Shown: one piece after another, positions 1-16,165 of the stretch
Numbering within the stretch: position 1 is the first letter of the stretch
How the letters are laid out: each line of letters starts with the position of its first letter
Assembly: GCA_028023455.1 (NCBI GenBank)
Contig: JAQFVV010000318.1
Span: forward strand, 804,001 to 868,000
DNA length: 64,000 nt
Origin: Epiperipatus broadwayi
Taxonomy: Eukaryota; Onychophora; Udeonychophora; Euonychophora; Peripatidae
Direction of reading: 5' to 3'
The notes under the pieces: model-generated
What the model saw: only the letters and a program-made list of their open reading frames with translations
The model's database searches: none
What the model was told of the DNA's origin: nothing
Made by a program: the position numbers and the translations under genes

Positions 1-1730
1 GATTTGATGTGATCATCCAGATGTCTTATAGTTAGCAAGAGTTATCGTTTTTTATATAATTTATATATTTAGTTTCGTTTTATGTTAATGTTATGACAGA
101 AAGAAAAAAAAATCAATATATGAATCCATATTTTATTAAGAAATAGTTTATATATATATATATCAATACAAACTCCTTTATGTTCACATTGCATAATTTC
201 AAGTCATTATTATTTCAATATAAAATGAGAGTATCTGATATTAATTTAGTTTTTTTAATCTATGGCTTCTTTTCTCTATCTTATCAAAACTTTTTATCTC
301 ATCAAATTTTTATATCTGAAATACTTTCTCAACAGATTATATAATCATTTGAATTCCAATTTAAAATTTTGGAATCCACTTTTCAATATGTCCATTCTAT
401 GTTTGTTTTAGCCCCTTAATGTTTTGATGAGATTAATAATATATGTGTGTTCTCCTATATTCATGTATTTTGCGTTAATTTTTTTTGTGAATCTAAACAC
501 ATTTTGTGCTACACTCTAAAGTGAAAGTGTAACTGTCAATTACTGTGTTGCTTTTTTATTAAGTGTCTAAGACTAGCTAAGCTCTAGTAGAATATATTCA
601 TTAAAAATAGACTTTTAAAACACATGTAGAAATTTCTTTTTTATACTGTTATTTTTATAAAAACATTTCAATCAAATTTAATTCTTATTGAATTCATCAT
701 TAACTTTCCGCTAACTAAAAAGTGCTGCAGGTAATGTATCATCAATGTAATCTAAACACTGATGTTGTATTTTGATAAACATTTTACATCCTTGATATAT
801 CACAAAATTATATATATATATAATTGATAGAAGACTGATATATCTATCATTTCTAATATTTTATTTATTCATCTTTAAATATCTATATTGTTATTGAAGT
901 TTTCCAGTCATCTGATAGTCTTATAACTTAGATATTTGACATAATTTTCTAAACAATCTTTAATATTTCTTAGCTATTTTGTGAAATACATACTACATCA
1001 CTTCTGGAGTCTTGCTTTCACTTAAAACAATTTTTTATATCACATTATTAAATAAATAAAAAAATCCACCAAATTTATATGATACTAAAAATTTAAAAAT
1101 TACTATCTTTATTATTTTGTTAGGTAACACAAAAGTTTTTAAAAAAAAGAAGAGAAAACAGAAATATATTTTTATAAAGATGCTTCTTATCCTCCATTAG
1201 ATCAATAGAATACTTGCTCATAATAACATACATTTTTACAAATTTAAATTATACCAGTTAATATAATCTGTGGCACCTCATACCATTCACACTTATCTAA
1301 TGCTATATAATTAAGGAATGTGCAATCTGAACTGACTTTAAACTCCATCAAACATGAATATGCTAGAAGATAAGTAACTATTGTGGATAATAGCCATGAA
1401 ACTTGTAAATGCAGGATTTCTTTATCTGTTGAAGATATTCTTGAATCTCCATCGCAAATTTCATTTTTATGTCTCACTACTTTATTTGACATATGTGGTA
1501 TTTTAAATGATGATCATATAATTATATGAAATACATTATTTTTCTGTTCTTTATATTAAATAGTTCTTTAAGACTTTATTTTCTTTTAATGATGTTATTT
1601 ATTATTTTACAATTATACTTTCTTATATAACATTAATACTTTTCTATATCATTTTATACAACTTTATATACTTATAACTAGTGAATAATAACTTAATATT
1701 TGTGTTAATATTAAAAATGCACATGCATAT
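1..1730. other. AT-rich stretch, no gene recognised
   Basis: This stretch is A+T-rich, with short TA runs (for example near 152-162 and 811-822). The only ORF of note is an 82-codon minus-strand frame at 1244-1492. It has no recognisable motif, and its length is within what AT-rich random DNA gives. I see no repeat shared with the rest of the window. It ends at the LTR element that begins at 1731. Confidence 0.6.
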
Positions 1731-4448
1731 TGAAACAGTAAGGTCTGCTTTGCAGATCTTCGTTTCACCTCTTCTCACCTATTTCCTACCTCATACCTTA
1801 GTTTGAACCCAATCTTTCATAGTGTGTCTGCAATATGCTTATATCCCGAAAATCCCGCCTAATTTTAAACCACGAGTACAATGCTCGTATTATATATATA
1901 ACTCATTTCCAAATAAATAAAAGATTATAGATTATGTATATGTTCACATAATTTTGATTTATTAAAAAGTAGGTTATATAAGTTGTAATTGCGCACACAC
2001 TATGATATGCATTTTAAAACATATCAAAATTATAAATTGTTAAAGTTATTTTGTTTGAATCTATTAACAAATATATTACCGTCGTAATATATTTTGATTT
2101 AAAATAAAATTCATTTAGTAAATATTCATTTAGTAAATAGATTCAAATATTGCAATTTAAAAAGTAAAATCATTTTCTTTAATTTAATAAAAGTTATTCC
2201 AAATATTTCTGTTAAAATAAATGAGGGACAATAGTTTAATTATTTCATGTTGTAATTAGTTAATGTTATATAAGTTTATCTAAAAACAGCAGATGTCCAC
2301 TTAAGGTTTTCTTTAATTAATAAAAGTAATTTTTAATTAAATCTAGTTTGTAATTCGAATGTCAACAGGGAAAGTAACAAAAGAAATTAATTAATGTTGA
2401 ATTCCTTTAGACATTCGGATGATTTAATTACAGCTGATAAGTCCGATATTTTTGTAATGCTCCAGGGCAGTTCTATTGTTAAATTCTACTATAAAAAGGA
2501 GTTTTTTCTTTTGTTCTCCAGTTTTTTTCTAATGTTTCTAAGAGAAATCATTCTGAGTTCTATTCTAGTAATTTGTAAATCTTGACATGACAGAGTAGAG
2601 TGCAAGAAGGCTATTTCTCTCTGGAATGGTCATCTGCTGCCGTAGACCATCGGACGTTATCACACAGGGAACCCCGGAACTGTTGCTGCTGCCAAAAATA
2701 TGAACATTTCCAGATTTTGCTGTTAAATTATATAAAAACCTGCCGACCACCAATCTACTTAAATGCTTCTCCAGAGGTAACCCTAAATTAACCCAAGAGC
2801 TCTTGTGATAACTAACATGCTATAGCTATTTTAAATTGTTTTCTGATATTTCACATAACTTCATTATGTATTTCTTTAACGTGTTTAAATATACTCAACA
2901 TTTTGCTCTCTATCCTTGGGTTAATATTTTCTATTTATAAAGTTTTCTTTTATTTTATTATGATAATGTGTCAGAATCATCTTTGACCGAGTGAAGTATT
3001 CCCTTTATTGAAAATAAGACACCGCTATTAAGGCATATTTTAAATTTATAATTTTCCAATTTTATTATCTTGCAAATCACTCATTCGAGGGCGATTCTTT
3101 TCTTTAATATAATATAATCATAGTTTAAAATCTACATGTTATTGATTTTAATCTAATATAAGAGTATGTGCGAGGTCAATGGTTAAATGTGTCCCTTAAT
3201 ACATGATTGTGAATATAAATCTATACTTATGTTTTAAACCCGCAAGCATGCATTTTCCTATTTTAATTACCGTGTTCTACTTTAATTACAAAGTTCATCA
3301 TTGACATTGAAAATGTATGGACCCTTTTAAATGAATTTTTGGGAATTTGATTGACCATTTCTCTTCATCCAAGTAAAACCCATTCAGTATGTTTTGTATA
3401 CACTCGTCTCGTATTGCTGGTAAATGAATTGGTTGTTGAGACCACTTTGTTTTATTTTTCCAAGGATTCTTTACACAGCTAAAGCCGTTCTCTTCGCCCT
3501 TTTTGCGATTTCCAGGCAGAGTGTGTTTCCAAATGAGACACCTGAGAATTAAACGCAATCGTCACACAGTCGCTAAGTTTCGGCTGTTCATAAAATACTT
3601 TCCTACGGGTTAGCAGCAATATGCCCTCCGTAATCATTCCAAATATTCCATTATTGTTTTATTTTATATTTATTTTACAAAGCATCCGTGACTTAAATGT
3701 GTCACACTCTCCAACTTTAATAAATTCATTATCAGCAATACTGACCTCCCAATGCAACTCTATTAATATTATTATTGAATAAATGCTTTGATCACATTCC
3801 CACTTTATTGCTTAGTAAGCTTTAGTCCATGCTATTCTCGAAATCAATAAATATTTTAGAACACTTAATTTTCAAATATTTTCTTAAACTTGTATAATTG
3901 CTCAAAGCACCTCACACATGTTCCTATCTCGTCAAGCACATTATCGTAATGCTATTAGCCTGAGGAATAGAATATATCACTTTGTTTTAAAACCTTTTGT
4001 CATTTATTGAAATTAATGCCAATAATTATTTAATACGCATCCCTGTCTCATATAAGCAGACAGTGGTGTTATATATATAATTTATATGAATAAATTTTGT
4101 GAAATTATTTAAAACTAAATTTGATCTCTTATTTTATTTGATTCCTATCACTGTCTCAGTATATATATATATTTTCTGCATTTCTTTTGTAAATCCATAG
4201 ACGTTAATTAGCCACCCAAACTTCTTTTAGTATAGAGTCTTTTGTTTCTCCCTGACCACCAGGCACCGGTCAAAGGTCATACTAGTAATGGCATCAGATG
4301 CATTGTCACATAGATGGTGCTGTAAAATTTGGGCTTTAGATTCAAACTTAGTATATCTAGAAGGCAACCCCTCCTAGAATGTTCAGTTTCGGGTCTGGGG
4401 TTTGAATTCTGCTGTGTGTTAGCGAGATAGATGATTCTGACTGTTACA
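1731..4448 (+). repeat. Left (5') LTR of the LARD-like element
   Basis: This is the left copy of the 2.7-kb direct repeat. By eye it matches 6970-9699 along its full length with scattered substitutions (about 3 in the first 60 aligned bases, none or few in many later blocks) and small indels; I estimate roughly 95% identity. Short ORFs inside it, such as 2394-2585, recur in the other copy because of this identity and are not evidence of a gene. The last 130 bases contain a B-box-like sequence on the minus strand (AATTCAAACCCC type, around 4396-4412). Confidence 0.75.
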
Positions 4449-5821
4449 TAGTAATTTTTTTTTTCCAGGTCCAATGCGCCCAACAGGGGCCTCGAATATT
4501 TAAACACCCACATTCCTGTAGATCTTAATTAGTTAAACACCCACATCCCTGTAGCTTAATTTTAGCATTTTGTTTCGTATTTAATCATTCAAATCCTTTA
4601 TATTTTTGATGTATATAATATTTTAAAAACTCTATATTATCTATTTGCATATATATTTCATGTTTTGTTTGACTCGGGCATTCAATTACTTATACTGTAT
4701 AATCTATACTTGTCCAAACTTGCTATAGTGCGATATGAGCCATCTGTGTTTATCTGTATATATTGTTTAACTTAAATCACGCTATGTACGAATAGCGTAA
4801 ATTACTTAAATATTGTCCCAAGTGAATATTGTGACAATCTATGAATATTTCAAATATTGTATTTTCTATCAAAATAAAGTTTTATCGGCTCAACACGCAA
4901 GATAGCATAATAATAATTTTGTATGGTAATGACCTAGATATGTAATAGGCTATCATATGGAATTCAGAAATAATCATAAATCAAATTTTTGTAATAAAAA
5001 AAATGCGAATGTTTTAACGAGTGCCCATAGTTAAATGCAATACAGTAATTTAAAATTAATTTTGGGAAGCTAACAGTCTATGGATTCTTTTAACTGGTGT
5101 CATGGTGCCCAAGGGTACTTTCATTAAACGAAGTTACTTCTAAAATAAATTTTGTCACCAGGCTAGATTCTTTTATATGTAATTTGTTTTTTTTTTCAAC
5201 GTGTATAAATTTTTCTTAGACCAAATAATCAGATGTGAATCAGATCAATAATTGTATAAATATAAATATATGTATGCTTTAAATAAGAAGGAATGAAATA
5301 AGTATACCCGGATCTAACGAATGTTAACATATATAAATAAAATTGCTTGAGTTTAAAAATATATATGTTAGCGAAACAATTTGACAGTTAGAATTTAAGA
5401 GATTTTTATATATACGGGCAGTTAAAAATATATATGTTGGCAGCAGATTTAAGCGAGAAATTTTAGCAGTAGTAAGAGGGCAGTAGTTGGAGTTTTAGTG
5501 ATAAATGTAAAAGCAGCAATTAGGCCAACAGAACCGAGAGGGAGGTAGCCTATTAGCCATTAATAAAATTTGAAGTCAAACGTAATAATCACAGAGAATC
5601 AAACAAGGAAAATAAAAATAGTATTTTTTTTAACCGTATTAGTTTTAGTAAGCTCAACTTAAAACAGTTTAAAAATTTTCTTTATCAGTGCTATACATTG
5701 TGTTTTAAGAGTACACCTATTCGTTTAAAAAAAAAAATTTTTTTTTAGGATATATTAAATAGTTAGCCATAAAATAAAAATAAGTCATCATCATCATTGA
5801 TCACGATAATCATCCAAGGCC
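4449..5821 (+). other. Internal leader of the LARD-like element
   Basis: This lies between the left LTR and the gag-like ORF. No convincing primer binding site follows the LTR: the next bases are TAGTAA and a T-run. A 21-base unit beginning TAAACACCCACA occurs twice, at 4501-4521 and 4534-4554, with one difference. A shorter motif of about 15 bases (AAAATATATATGTT) occurs twice near 5357 and 5427. No long ORF is present on the plus strand. Confidence 0.5.
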
Positions 5822-6591
5822 ATGGAAAATGCGGATACTAATGAGATCCAATTCCAGAATCTTATAGAGATGTGGGAGCAAAGTGAAGAAAGAGCAAAAT
5901 GATGGGAAGAAGAGCAAATCCGCAGGAGAACTGAGAAATGTAAAGAGTTGGCCAAACTCATCCATGAATTGGCACAAGTGAGAGAGAGACAGAAAGCCCT
6001 CTGACTTGCATTTGAAAAATGCTGCATGAAGAATGATAAAAGCATCATTGAACCAAGAAAAGATGAAACAGACCTGAACTCGGTAGGGTCATTAACACAT
6101 GAATCCCTGAACCAGAAATTAGAGTCCAATGATGCGGCAAATAAAAAAATGATATCTAGGACACAGGACATCAAACCCAGCTAACTAAGCTTCGTCACAT
6201 AAAAAATTTTCACGAAGTCAAAAAATGTCCACAACTGTATTTAGATGAGATATTTCCAGACAAAAATGTATGGGACTTACGGATTCAAACCCAGCTAACC
6301 AATCTTCATCACATAAAAATTTTTCATGAAGTCAAAAAATGTCCACAACTGTATTTAGACGAGATATTTCTAGCCAAGAATGTATGAGACCTAGGGCCTC
6401 AAACCCAGCTAACCAAGCTTACCACCAATATCAAAGTATTTAAAAAACACAAGGAAAATATCCCACCTGATATAGCACAAATATCTCAACTGGATAAAAT
6501 AAAGGAAATGGCCGAAGTTTTAACCACTCTGGATTTCAGTCCCTGGGTTAAAGAACCGCCAGTCAAGATAAAGAGGCCTGATAATCGGTGA
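5822..6591 (+). pseudogene. Decayed gag-like ORF with coiled coil and 38-residue tandem repeat
   Basis: Reading from the ATG at 5822 gives a charged, Glu/Arg/Lys-rich segment (MWEQSEERAK, then EEEQIRRRTEKCKELAKL) likely to form a coiled coil, interrupted by two TGA codons. Near 6170 the coding signal moves to another frame. There a 38-residue unit containing HIK-FHEVKKCPQLYLDEIF is repeated at exactly 114-bp spacing: the shared CAAACCCAG starts at 6172, 6286 and 6400, giving two full units and the start of a third. One unit has TGA where the other has TGG. The frame then runs through a conserved-looking C-terminal segment (LDKIKEM, FSPWVKEPP) to TGA at 6589-6591. I infer a Gag-type protein from its place between LTRs. 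No capsid or zinc-knuckle motif is visible, so a captured host fragment is also possible. Broken by at least three stops and one frameshift. Confidence 0.55.
6172..6413 (+). repeat. In-frame 114-bp tandem repeat (2+ copies)
   Basis: The units start at CAAACCCAGCTAAC (6172, 6286, 6400). The 114-bp period equals 38 codons, so the reading frame is kept. The two complete units differ at about a dozen positions, which shows the duplication is not recent. It encodes the duplicated HIK-FHEVKKCPQLYLDEIF segment. Confidence 0.8.
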
Positions 6592-6969
6592 CTGCACTTA
6601 TTAAAATATAAAGGCAGGTATTACCCACCAGACTCAGGATTATAGTAGTTTTTTAAAACAACAACAAAAAAAAATGGACATGTCATAGGATAAACGAGAA
6701 AGGAGATCAGATATAAACAATGTTAAACTATTAGATTTTTTTTAAATAAAATTTTGTTGAATGGGGGGGAGATAATAGAAAATGTTCACTGGATGGTAGA
6801 TTTATTAATATGATCTGGGTATATAATTCAGTTTCATTTCTTCATTATATTTATATCCTGTACATTATGGGTTATCTTGTAAATTTTGTTTATGCAGGCT
6901 TCATAGGTGTACACCTGTTGTAAGATCTTTTTTTTAACAATTTTTTTTTGTTCCATCACTAAGGGAATG
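6592..6969 (+). other. 3' internal segment with polypurine tracts
   Basis: This lies between the gag-like ORF and the right LTR. A strong polypurine run (GGGGGGGAGATAATAGAAAA, about 6763-6782) lies some 190 bp before the LTR, and a shorter purine stretch (AAGGGAA) lies directly before it at about 6960-6966. Either could be a polypurine tract; the short one has the expected position. No ORF is visible. Confidence 0.4.
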
Positions 6970-9699
6970 TGAAACAGTAAGGTCTGCTTTGCAGATCTTC
7001 GTTTCACCTTTTCTCACCTATTTCCTATCTCATATCTTAGTTTGAATCCCAATCTATCGTAGTGCGTCTGCAATACGCTTATATCCCGAAAATCCCACCT
7101 AATTTTAAACCACGAGTACAATGCTTGTATTATATATATAACTCATTTCCAAATAAAGAAAAGATTATAGATTATGTATATGTTCACATAATTTTGATTT
7201 ATTAAAAAGTAAGTTATATAAGTCATAATTGCGCACACACTATGATATGCATTTTAAAACATATCAAAATTATAAATTGTTAAAGTTATTTTGTTTGAAT
7301 CTATTTACAAATATATTACCGTCGTAATATATTTTGATTTAAAATAAAATTCATTTAGTAAATATTCGTTTAGTAAATAGATTCAAATATTGCAATTTAA
7401 AAAGTAAAATCATTTTCTTTAATTTAATAAAAGTTATTCCAAATATTTCTGTTAAAATAAATGAGGGACAATAGTTTAATTATTTCATGTTGTAATTAGT
7501 TAATGTTATATAACTTTATCTAAAAACAGCAGATGTCCACTTAAGGTTTTCTTTAATTAATAAAAGTAATTTTTAATTAAATCTAGTTTGTAATTCGAAT
7601 GTCGACAGGGAAAGTAACAAAAGAAATTAATTAATGTTGAATTCCTTTAGACATTCGGATGATTTAATTACAGCTGATAAGTCCAATATTTTTGTAATGC
7701 TCCGGGGCAGTTCTATTGTTAAATTCTACTATAAAAAGGAGTTTTTTCTTTTGTTCTCCAGTTTTTTTCTAATGTTTCTAAGAGAAATCATTCTGAGTTC
7801 TATTCTAGTAATTTGTAAATCTTGACATGACAGAGTAGAGTGCAAGAAGGCTATTTCTCTCCGGAATTATCATCTGCTGCCATAGACCATCGGAAGTTAT
7901 CACACAGGGAACCCTGGAACTGCTGCTGCTGCCAAAAATATGAACATTTCCAGATTTTGCTGTTAAATTATATAAAAACCTGCTGACCATCAATCTGCCT
8001 AAAAATGCTTCTCTAGAGGTAACCCTAAATTAATCCAAGAGCTCTTGTGAATCCTAACTAACATGCTATAGCTATTCTAAATTGTTTTTCTTTTATTTCA
8101 CATAACTTTATTATGTACTTCTTTAAAGTGTTCAAATATAATCAACCGTTTTGCTCTATCTTTGGGTTAATATTTTCTATTTATAAAGCTTTCTTTTATT
8201 TTATTATGATAATGTGTCAGAATCGTCTTTGACCGAGTGAAGTATTCCCTTTATTGAAAATAAGACGCCGCTATTAAGGCATATTTTAAATTTATAATTT
8301 TCCAATTTTGTTATCTTGCAAATCACTCGTTTGATGGTGATTCTTTTCTTTAATATAATATAATCACATAGTTTAAAATCTACATGTTATTGATTTTAAT
8401 CTAATATAAGAGTATGTGCGATGTCAATGGTTAAATGTGTTGCCTTAATGCATGATTGCGAATATAAATCTATACTTACGTTTTAAACCTGCAAGCATGC
8501 ATTTTCCTATTTTAATTACCATGTTCTACTTTAATTACAAAGTTCATCATTGACGTCGAGAATGTGCGGACCCTTTTAAATGAATTTCTAAGAATTTGAT
8601 TGGGCATTTCTCTTAATTCAAGTAAAACCCATTCAGTATGTTTTGTATACACTCATCTCGTATTGCTGGTAAATGAATTGGTTGTTGAGATTGCTTTGTT
8701 TTATTTTTCCAAGGATTCTTTATACGGCTAAAGCCGTTCTCTTTGCCCTTTTTGCAATTTCCAAGCAGAGTGTGTTTCCAAATGACACACCTGGGAATTA
8801 AACACAATCGTCACACAGTTGCTAAGTTTTGGCTGTTCATAAAATACTTTCCTACAGGTTAGCGGCGATATGTCCTCCGTAATCATTCCAAATATTCCAT
8901 TATTGTTTTATTTTATATTTATTTTACAAAGCATCCGTGACTTAAACATGTCACACCCTCCAACTTTAATAAATTCATTATCAGCAATACTGACCTCCCA
9001 ATGCAACTCTATTAATATTATTATCAAATAAATGCTTTGATCACATACCCACTTTGTTGCTTAGTAAGCTTTAGTCTGTGCTATTCTCGAAATCAATAAA
9101 TATTTTAGAACACTTAATTTTCAATTATTTTCTTAAACTTGTATAATTGCTCAAAGTACTTCACACATGTTTCTATCTCGTCAAGCACATTATCATAATG
9201 CTATTAGCCCGAGGAGTAGAATATATCACTTTGTTTTAAAACCTTTTGTCATTTATTGAAATTAATGCCAATAATTATTTAATACGTGTCCCTGTCTCAT
9301 ATAAGCAGACAGTGGCATTATACATATATAATTTATATGAATAAATTTTGTGAAATTATTTAAAACTAAATTTGATCTCTTATTTTATTTGATTCCTATC
9401 ACTGTCTCGGTATATATATATATTTTCTGCATTTCTTTTGTAAATCCATAGACGTTAATTAGCCACCCAAACTTCTTTTAGTATAGAGTCTTTTGTTTCT
9501 CCCTGACCACCAGGCACCGGTCAAAGGTCATACTAGTAGTGGTATCAGATGCGTTGTCACGTAGATGGCGCTGTGAAATTTGGGCTTTAGATTCGAACTT
9601 AGTATATCTAGAAGGCAACCCCTTCTAGAATGTTCAGTTTCAGGTCTGGGGTTTGAATTCTGCAGTGTGTTAGTGAGATAGATGATTCTGACTGTTACA
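6970..9699 (+). repeat. Right (3') LTR of the LARD-like element
   Basis: Right copy of the 2.7-kb LTR, starting TGAAACAG and ending CTGTTACA. It is collinear with 1731-4448. After its end (9700 onward) the sequence no longer resembles the DNA after the left copy, which fixes the boundary. The paired frames at 7634-7825 and 2394-2585 simply reflect this repeat. Confidence 0.75.
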
Positions 9700-13566
<3,867 letters not shown>

Positions 13567-15182
13567 TGTACCAAGATCGTAGTTGGTACATAATAATTTT
13601 ATCAAAAAATTATTAAAATAATAAATCAACAAATAGATAAATAAGTTATGATAATCTAAAGAGTTTTTTTATTAAACAAAATGCAGTTTGCTGTCAAAAT
13701 GTAAGATTAAAAGTCAAATAGTTTTCTAGTATTAGTTTTGAAATAAAAGTTACAATTAATTAATTAAAAGAGGGTAGAGAGGTTTTGGTTAGAAAAGTTA
13801 AACTAAAAGTTTCATAAAAGAAGTAAAGAGTTTGGTGTATTATTAGTTAAAATATAAGCTAAAAAGTTTAAAAACATAAATCTCTTTTATTTAAATTAAA
13901 GAAAAAAAGGTCATCTTAAAATTAGTGTTGATTTTAGAATAAAATTAATATATATGTGTGTGTGACTGTAAATGTAATAAGTATATGCATATTAAATGTT
14001 AAAAATAAATGAAAGTACAAACAACAAGTTCAGCGATGGCTATTCATTAAAATGTAAAAAACAACAGGATTAAAAAGCTTATCTCCAAAAGATTAGCTGC
14101 TAATTAAATGATCTCAAAAACACATAGTTAAAGGATTAAGAAAGGAATTTTGACAACAGATATTGCCAGCAGACATGAAAACAAAAACATGCCTTACATA
14201 TAAATAGTAAATTTTTATTGGACAATCAGTGATTTCAGTCAGTTGAGTTCAGTTCAGTCAGTCAGTTCAGATAACAGTCAATCAAGAATGCAGTGTTAAA
14301 CCCATGGGAAACATGTGGCTGTTTCTATCCTGGAGTCCAGTAAAACATCAAGACCCGCACATGAAAATAATGTCTGCATAACAGCTTAGAAATCCTCTGT
14401 CAATGTTTAACTGTCTCCAAGAATAATACCAACTAATAAGCATCAAATCTCCACATGAAATGTCAAATCTAACCGGTTAGAAATATTTCATCAAAAGCAA
14501 CAAAGAGCAAGATGCATCCACATTCAAAATCCTAGATAAAACATTTTCTTATATTCATTTATAAAGTGCCATCGCATTCGTGTGAATCCTCCAAGAGTCG
14601 AATTATATGAACTTTATAGCATATAAAAAATGAACTATTGATTTGTGTGTTCTGAATATGTGTTTATATTATTTAATGCTTTATTATATATGTCAGTGTG
14701 TGAATTAATATGTGCGTGATCATTAGACAAAACACCACAGTTATGTCATTAAAATTTACAAGAGTATTTAGAATTAGTATATTAAGTGTTAACTAAATAA
14801 ATTGTCTTTAAACTTAAGCTTTATTTTGTCCATCAATTCTTTTATCAATTTTTTTGACACTATTTAAGTTAAACAATATTTTGTTATTGATTACAAGTAG
14901 CTGAGCTAGTCATGGGTGTATCTTGGGTGATGAATTAGTGGACATTGTTCAAAGTGTGTTATTTATTCTTCTAGATAAATAACTGGCACCCATGTTTATA
15001 CAAAACAAAAAAGTGCTTTGAACTTGGTGTTGACTTCAACAGTCAAGAAGAAGTTATGTCCTGGAAATGTAATGCTAGTTATATATTTTATAGATGTCAT
15101 TTGGACATACATACTCTCTGAGTATGTTCTTCTCTACCTAAGAGACCGGTGTTTCAAACGACTCATATTTAAACTCGGTACA
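13567..15182 (+). repeat. Left (5') LTR of the second element
   Basis: 1616 bp, with TGTACC...GGTACA ends. It is similar to 17374-18985 with scattered substitutions. Near 14300-14350 it carries about 40 bases that the other LTR lacks, and it lacks a block of about 55 bases present in the other copy near 17815-17870. A run of GTTCAGTCA-like short repeats lies at 14236-14279. Confidence 0.72.
14236..14279 (+). repeat. GTTCAGTCA short tandem repeat
   Basis: Irregular tandem copies of GTTCA/GTCA. The other LTR carries a slightly longer version (about 18075-18122), so the array existed before the two LTRs diverged and then changed in length. Confidence 0.7.
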
Positions 15183-15493
15183 AATGTCTCCCAACATGGT
15201 CACTCTGAACCTAAGAAACAATAGTAATTAAATACTTTGTTTCTTGAAATTACATATTTGAAAGTGGTTTAATTTTAAAAAAAGAATTGACAGAAAATTT
15301 TTTTTCTTTGGAGGAAAAGAGATTTATGCTATTTACATTACTTATAAATAAATCATTCTATAAATCAGGGACAGTTAGATATTATGGGAAGAGCTAAAGC
15401 TTTAGGAATGGGTAGAGAAAAGGACAAGGGGTGGAGTTAGCCATATGTTTTGGGTAAATAAATAACAAATTGTATTTAAACACTGTTTTAAAA

Positions 15494-16165
15494 ATGGAAA
15501 AAGAGAAAGAAATATCTGAGACGCAGAAGATGATGAAAATGATGATGAATATGATGCGAGAGCTCAAAGAAGAATTGTGTCAAAAAATTGAGCAAAGTCA
15601 ACGAGACCTCAAAGAAGAATTGTCAGAAATTTGAACAAAGCCAGCAAAAGTTCAAAGTAGAAATGATTAGAGAAATAAAAGAAATAATAACAGGAAAGGT
15701 AGAGAAAAATCAAGAGATCATAGAAGTAGATTTTGTCAAAGAAAGTAAGGAAGTTGAGGTCATGGAAGAAATAGAAATTAAAGCAGAACAGGATAATGCT
15801 ATGACAGAAAGTGTGGGGAAAATATAGATCAAGAAATAGAAGAGAGACATAAGTTCAAGGTAGAAGATAGCATAGAAAAGTTTTTACAAAAATTTAAAAA
15901 GGTTAAAGTAAAAGTTCATGTTCATTTTAAACGGAGATTTAAAACAAAAAGAAAGTGTAAGAAAAAATATTCATGGTTAGAAAAAATACGGAGGTCTGTG
16001 AAGTTTAAAGATTTTCTAATTTACAAAATTGAAAATAGAATAAAACGGGAAAGAGATAAAGTAATAAATTTTAATTGAGGGATAGATGAGAGAATATGGA
16101 ATATAATTTATGTTAATGAATTAGTAGAAAGAAAGAAGGAACCACCTGACATAGTTAAAAGTTAG
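15494..16165 (+). pseudogene. Decayed coiled-coil gag-like ORF
   Basis: From the ATG at 15494 the frame gives a Lys/Glu/Met-rich chain (ETQKMMKMMMNMMRELKEE) ending at a TGA near 15632. An overlapping frame (to 15827) continues with the same kind of sequence (FKVEMIREIKEIITGKVEK), so one frameshift separates them. After a further stop the coding character goes on with a strongly basic section (FKRRFKTKRKCKKKY) and ends near KKEPPDIVKS at 16165. Length and composition fit the N-terminal coiled coil and basic region of a retrotransposon Gag; no capsid or CCHC motif is visible. It lies between the two LTRs and nothing else in the interior looks coding. Function is inferred from position and composition only. 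Confidence 0.5.

Larger units (their letters stand above)
1731..9699 (+). mobile_element. Non-autonomous LTR retrotransposon with very long LTRs (LARD-like)
   Basis: Two direct repeats of about 2.72 kb (1731-4448 and 6970-9699) flank an internal segment of only 2.5 kb. Both repeats begin TGAAACAG and end CTGTTACA, an imperfect inverted pair of the TG...CA type used by LTR retrotransposons. The 4 bases before the left repeat and the 4 after the right one are both ATAT, a possible short target duplication, though weak in AT-rich DNA. No reverse transcriptase, RNase H, integrase or protease is found inside. The only coding trace is the decayed gag-like ORF at 5822-6591. Long LTRs with a short pol-less interior fit a LARD-type element mobilised in trans. 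A plain segmental duplication is the alternative, but the TG/CA ends argue against it. Orientation is taken from the ORF. Confidence 0.72.

Noticed and set aside
2394-2793. Short ORFs in the LTR that recur at 7634-7993
   Set aside because: The recurrence follows from LTR identity; the frames carry stop-level changes and no motifs.
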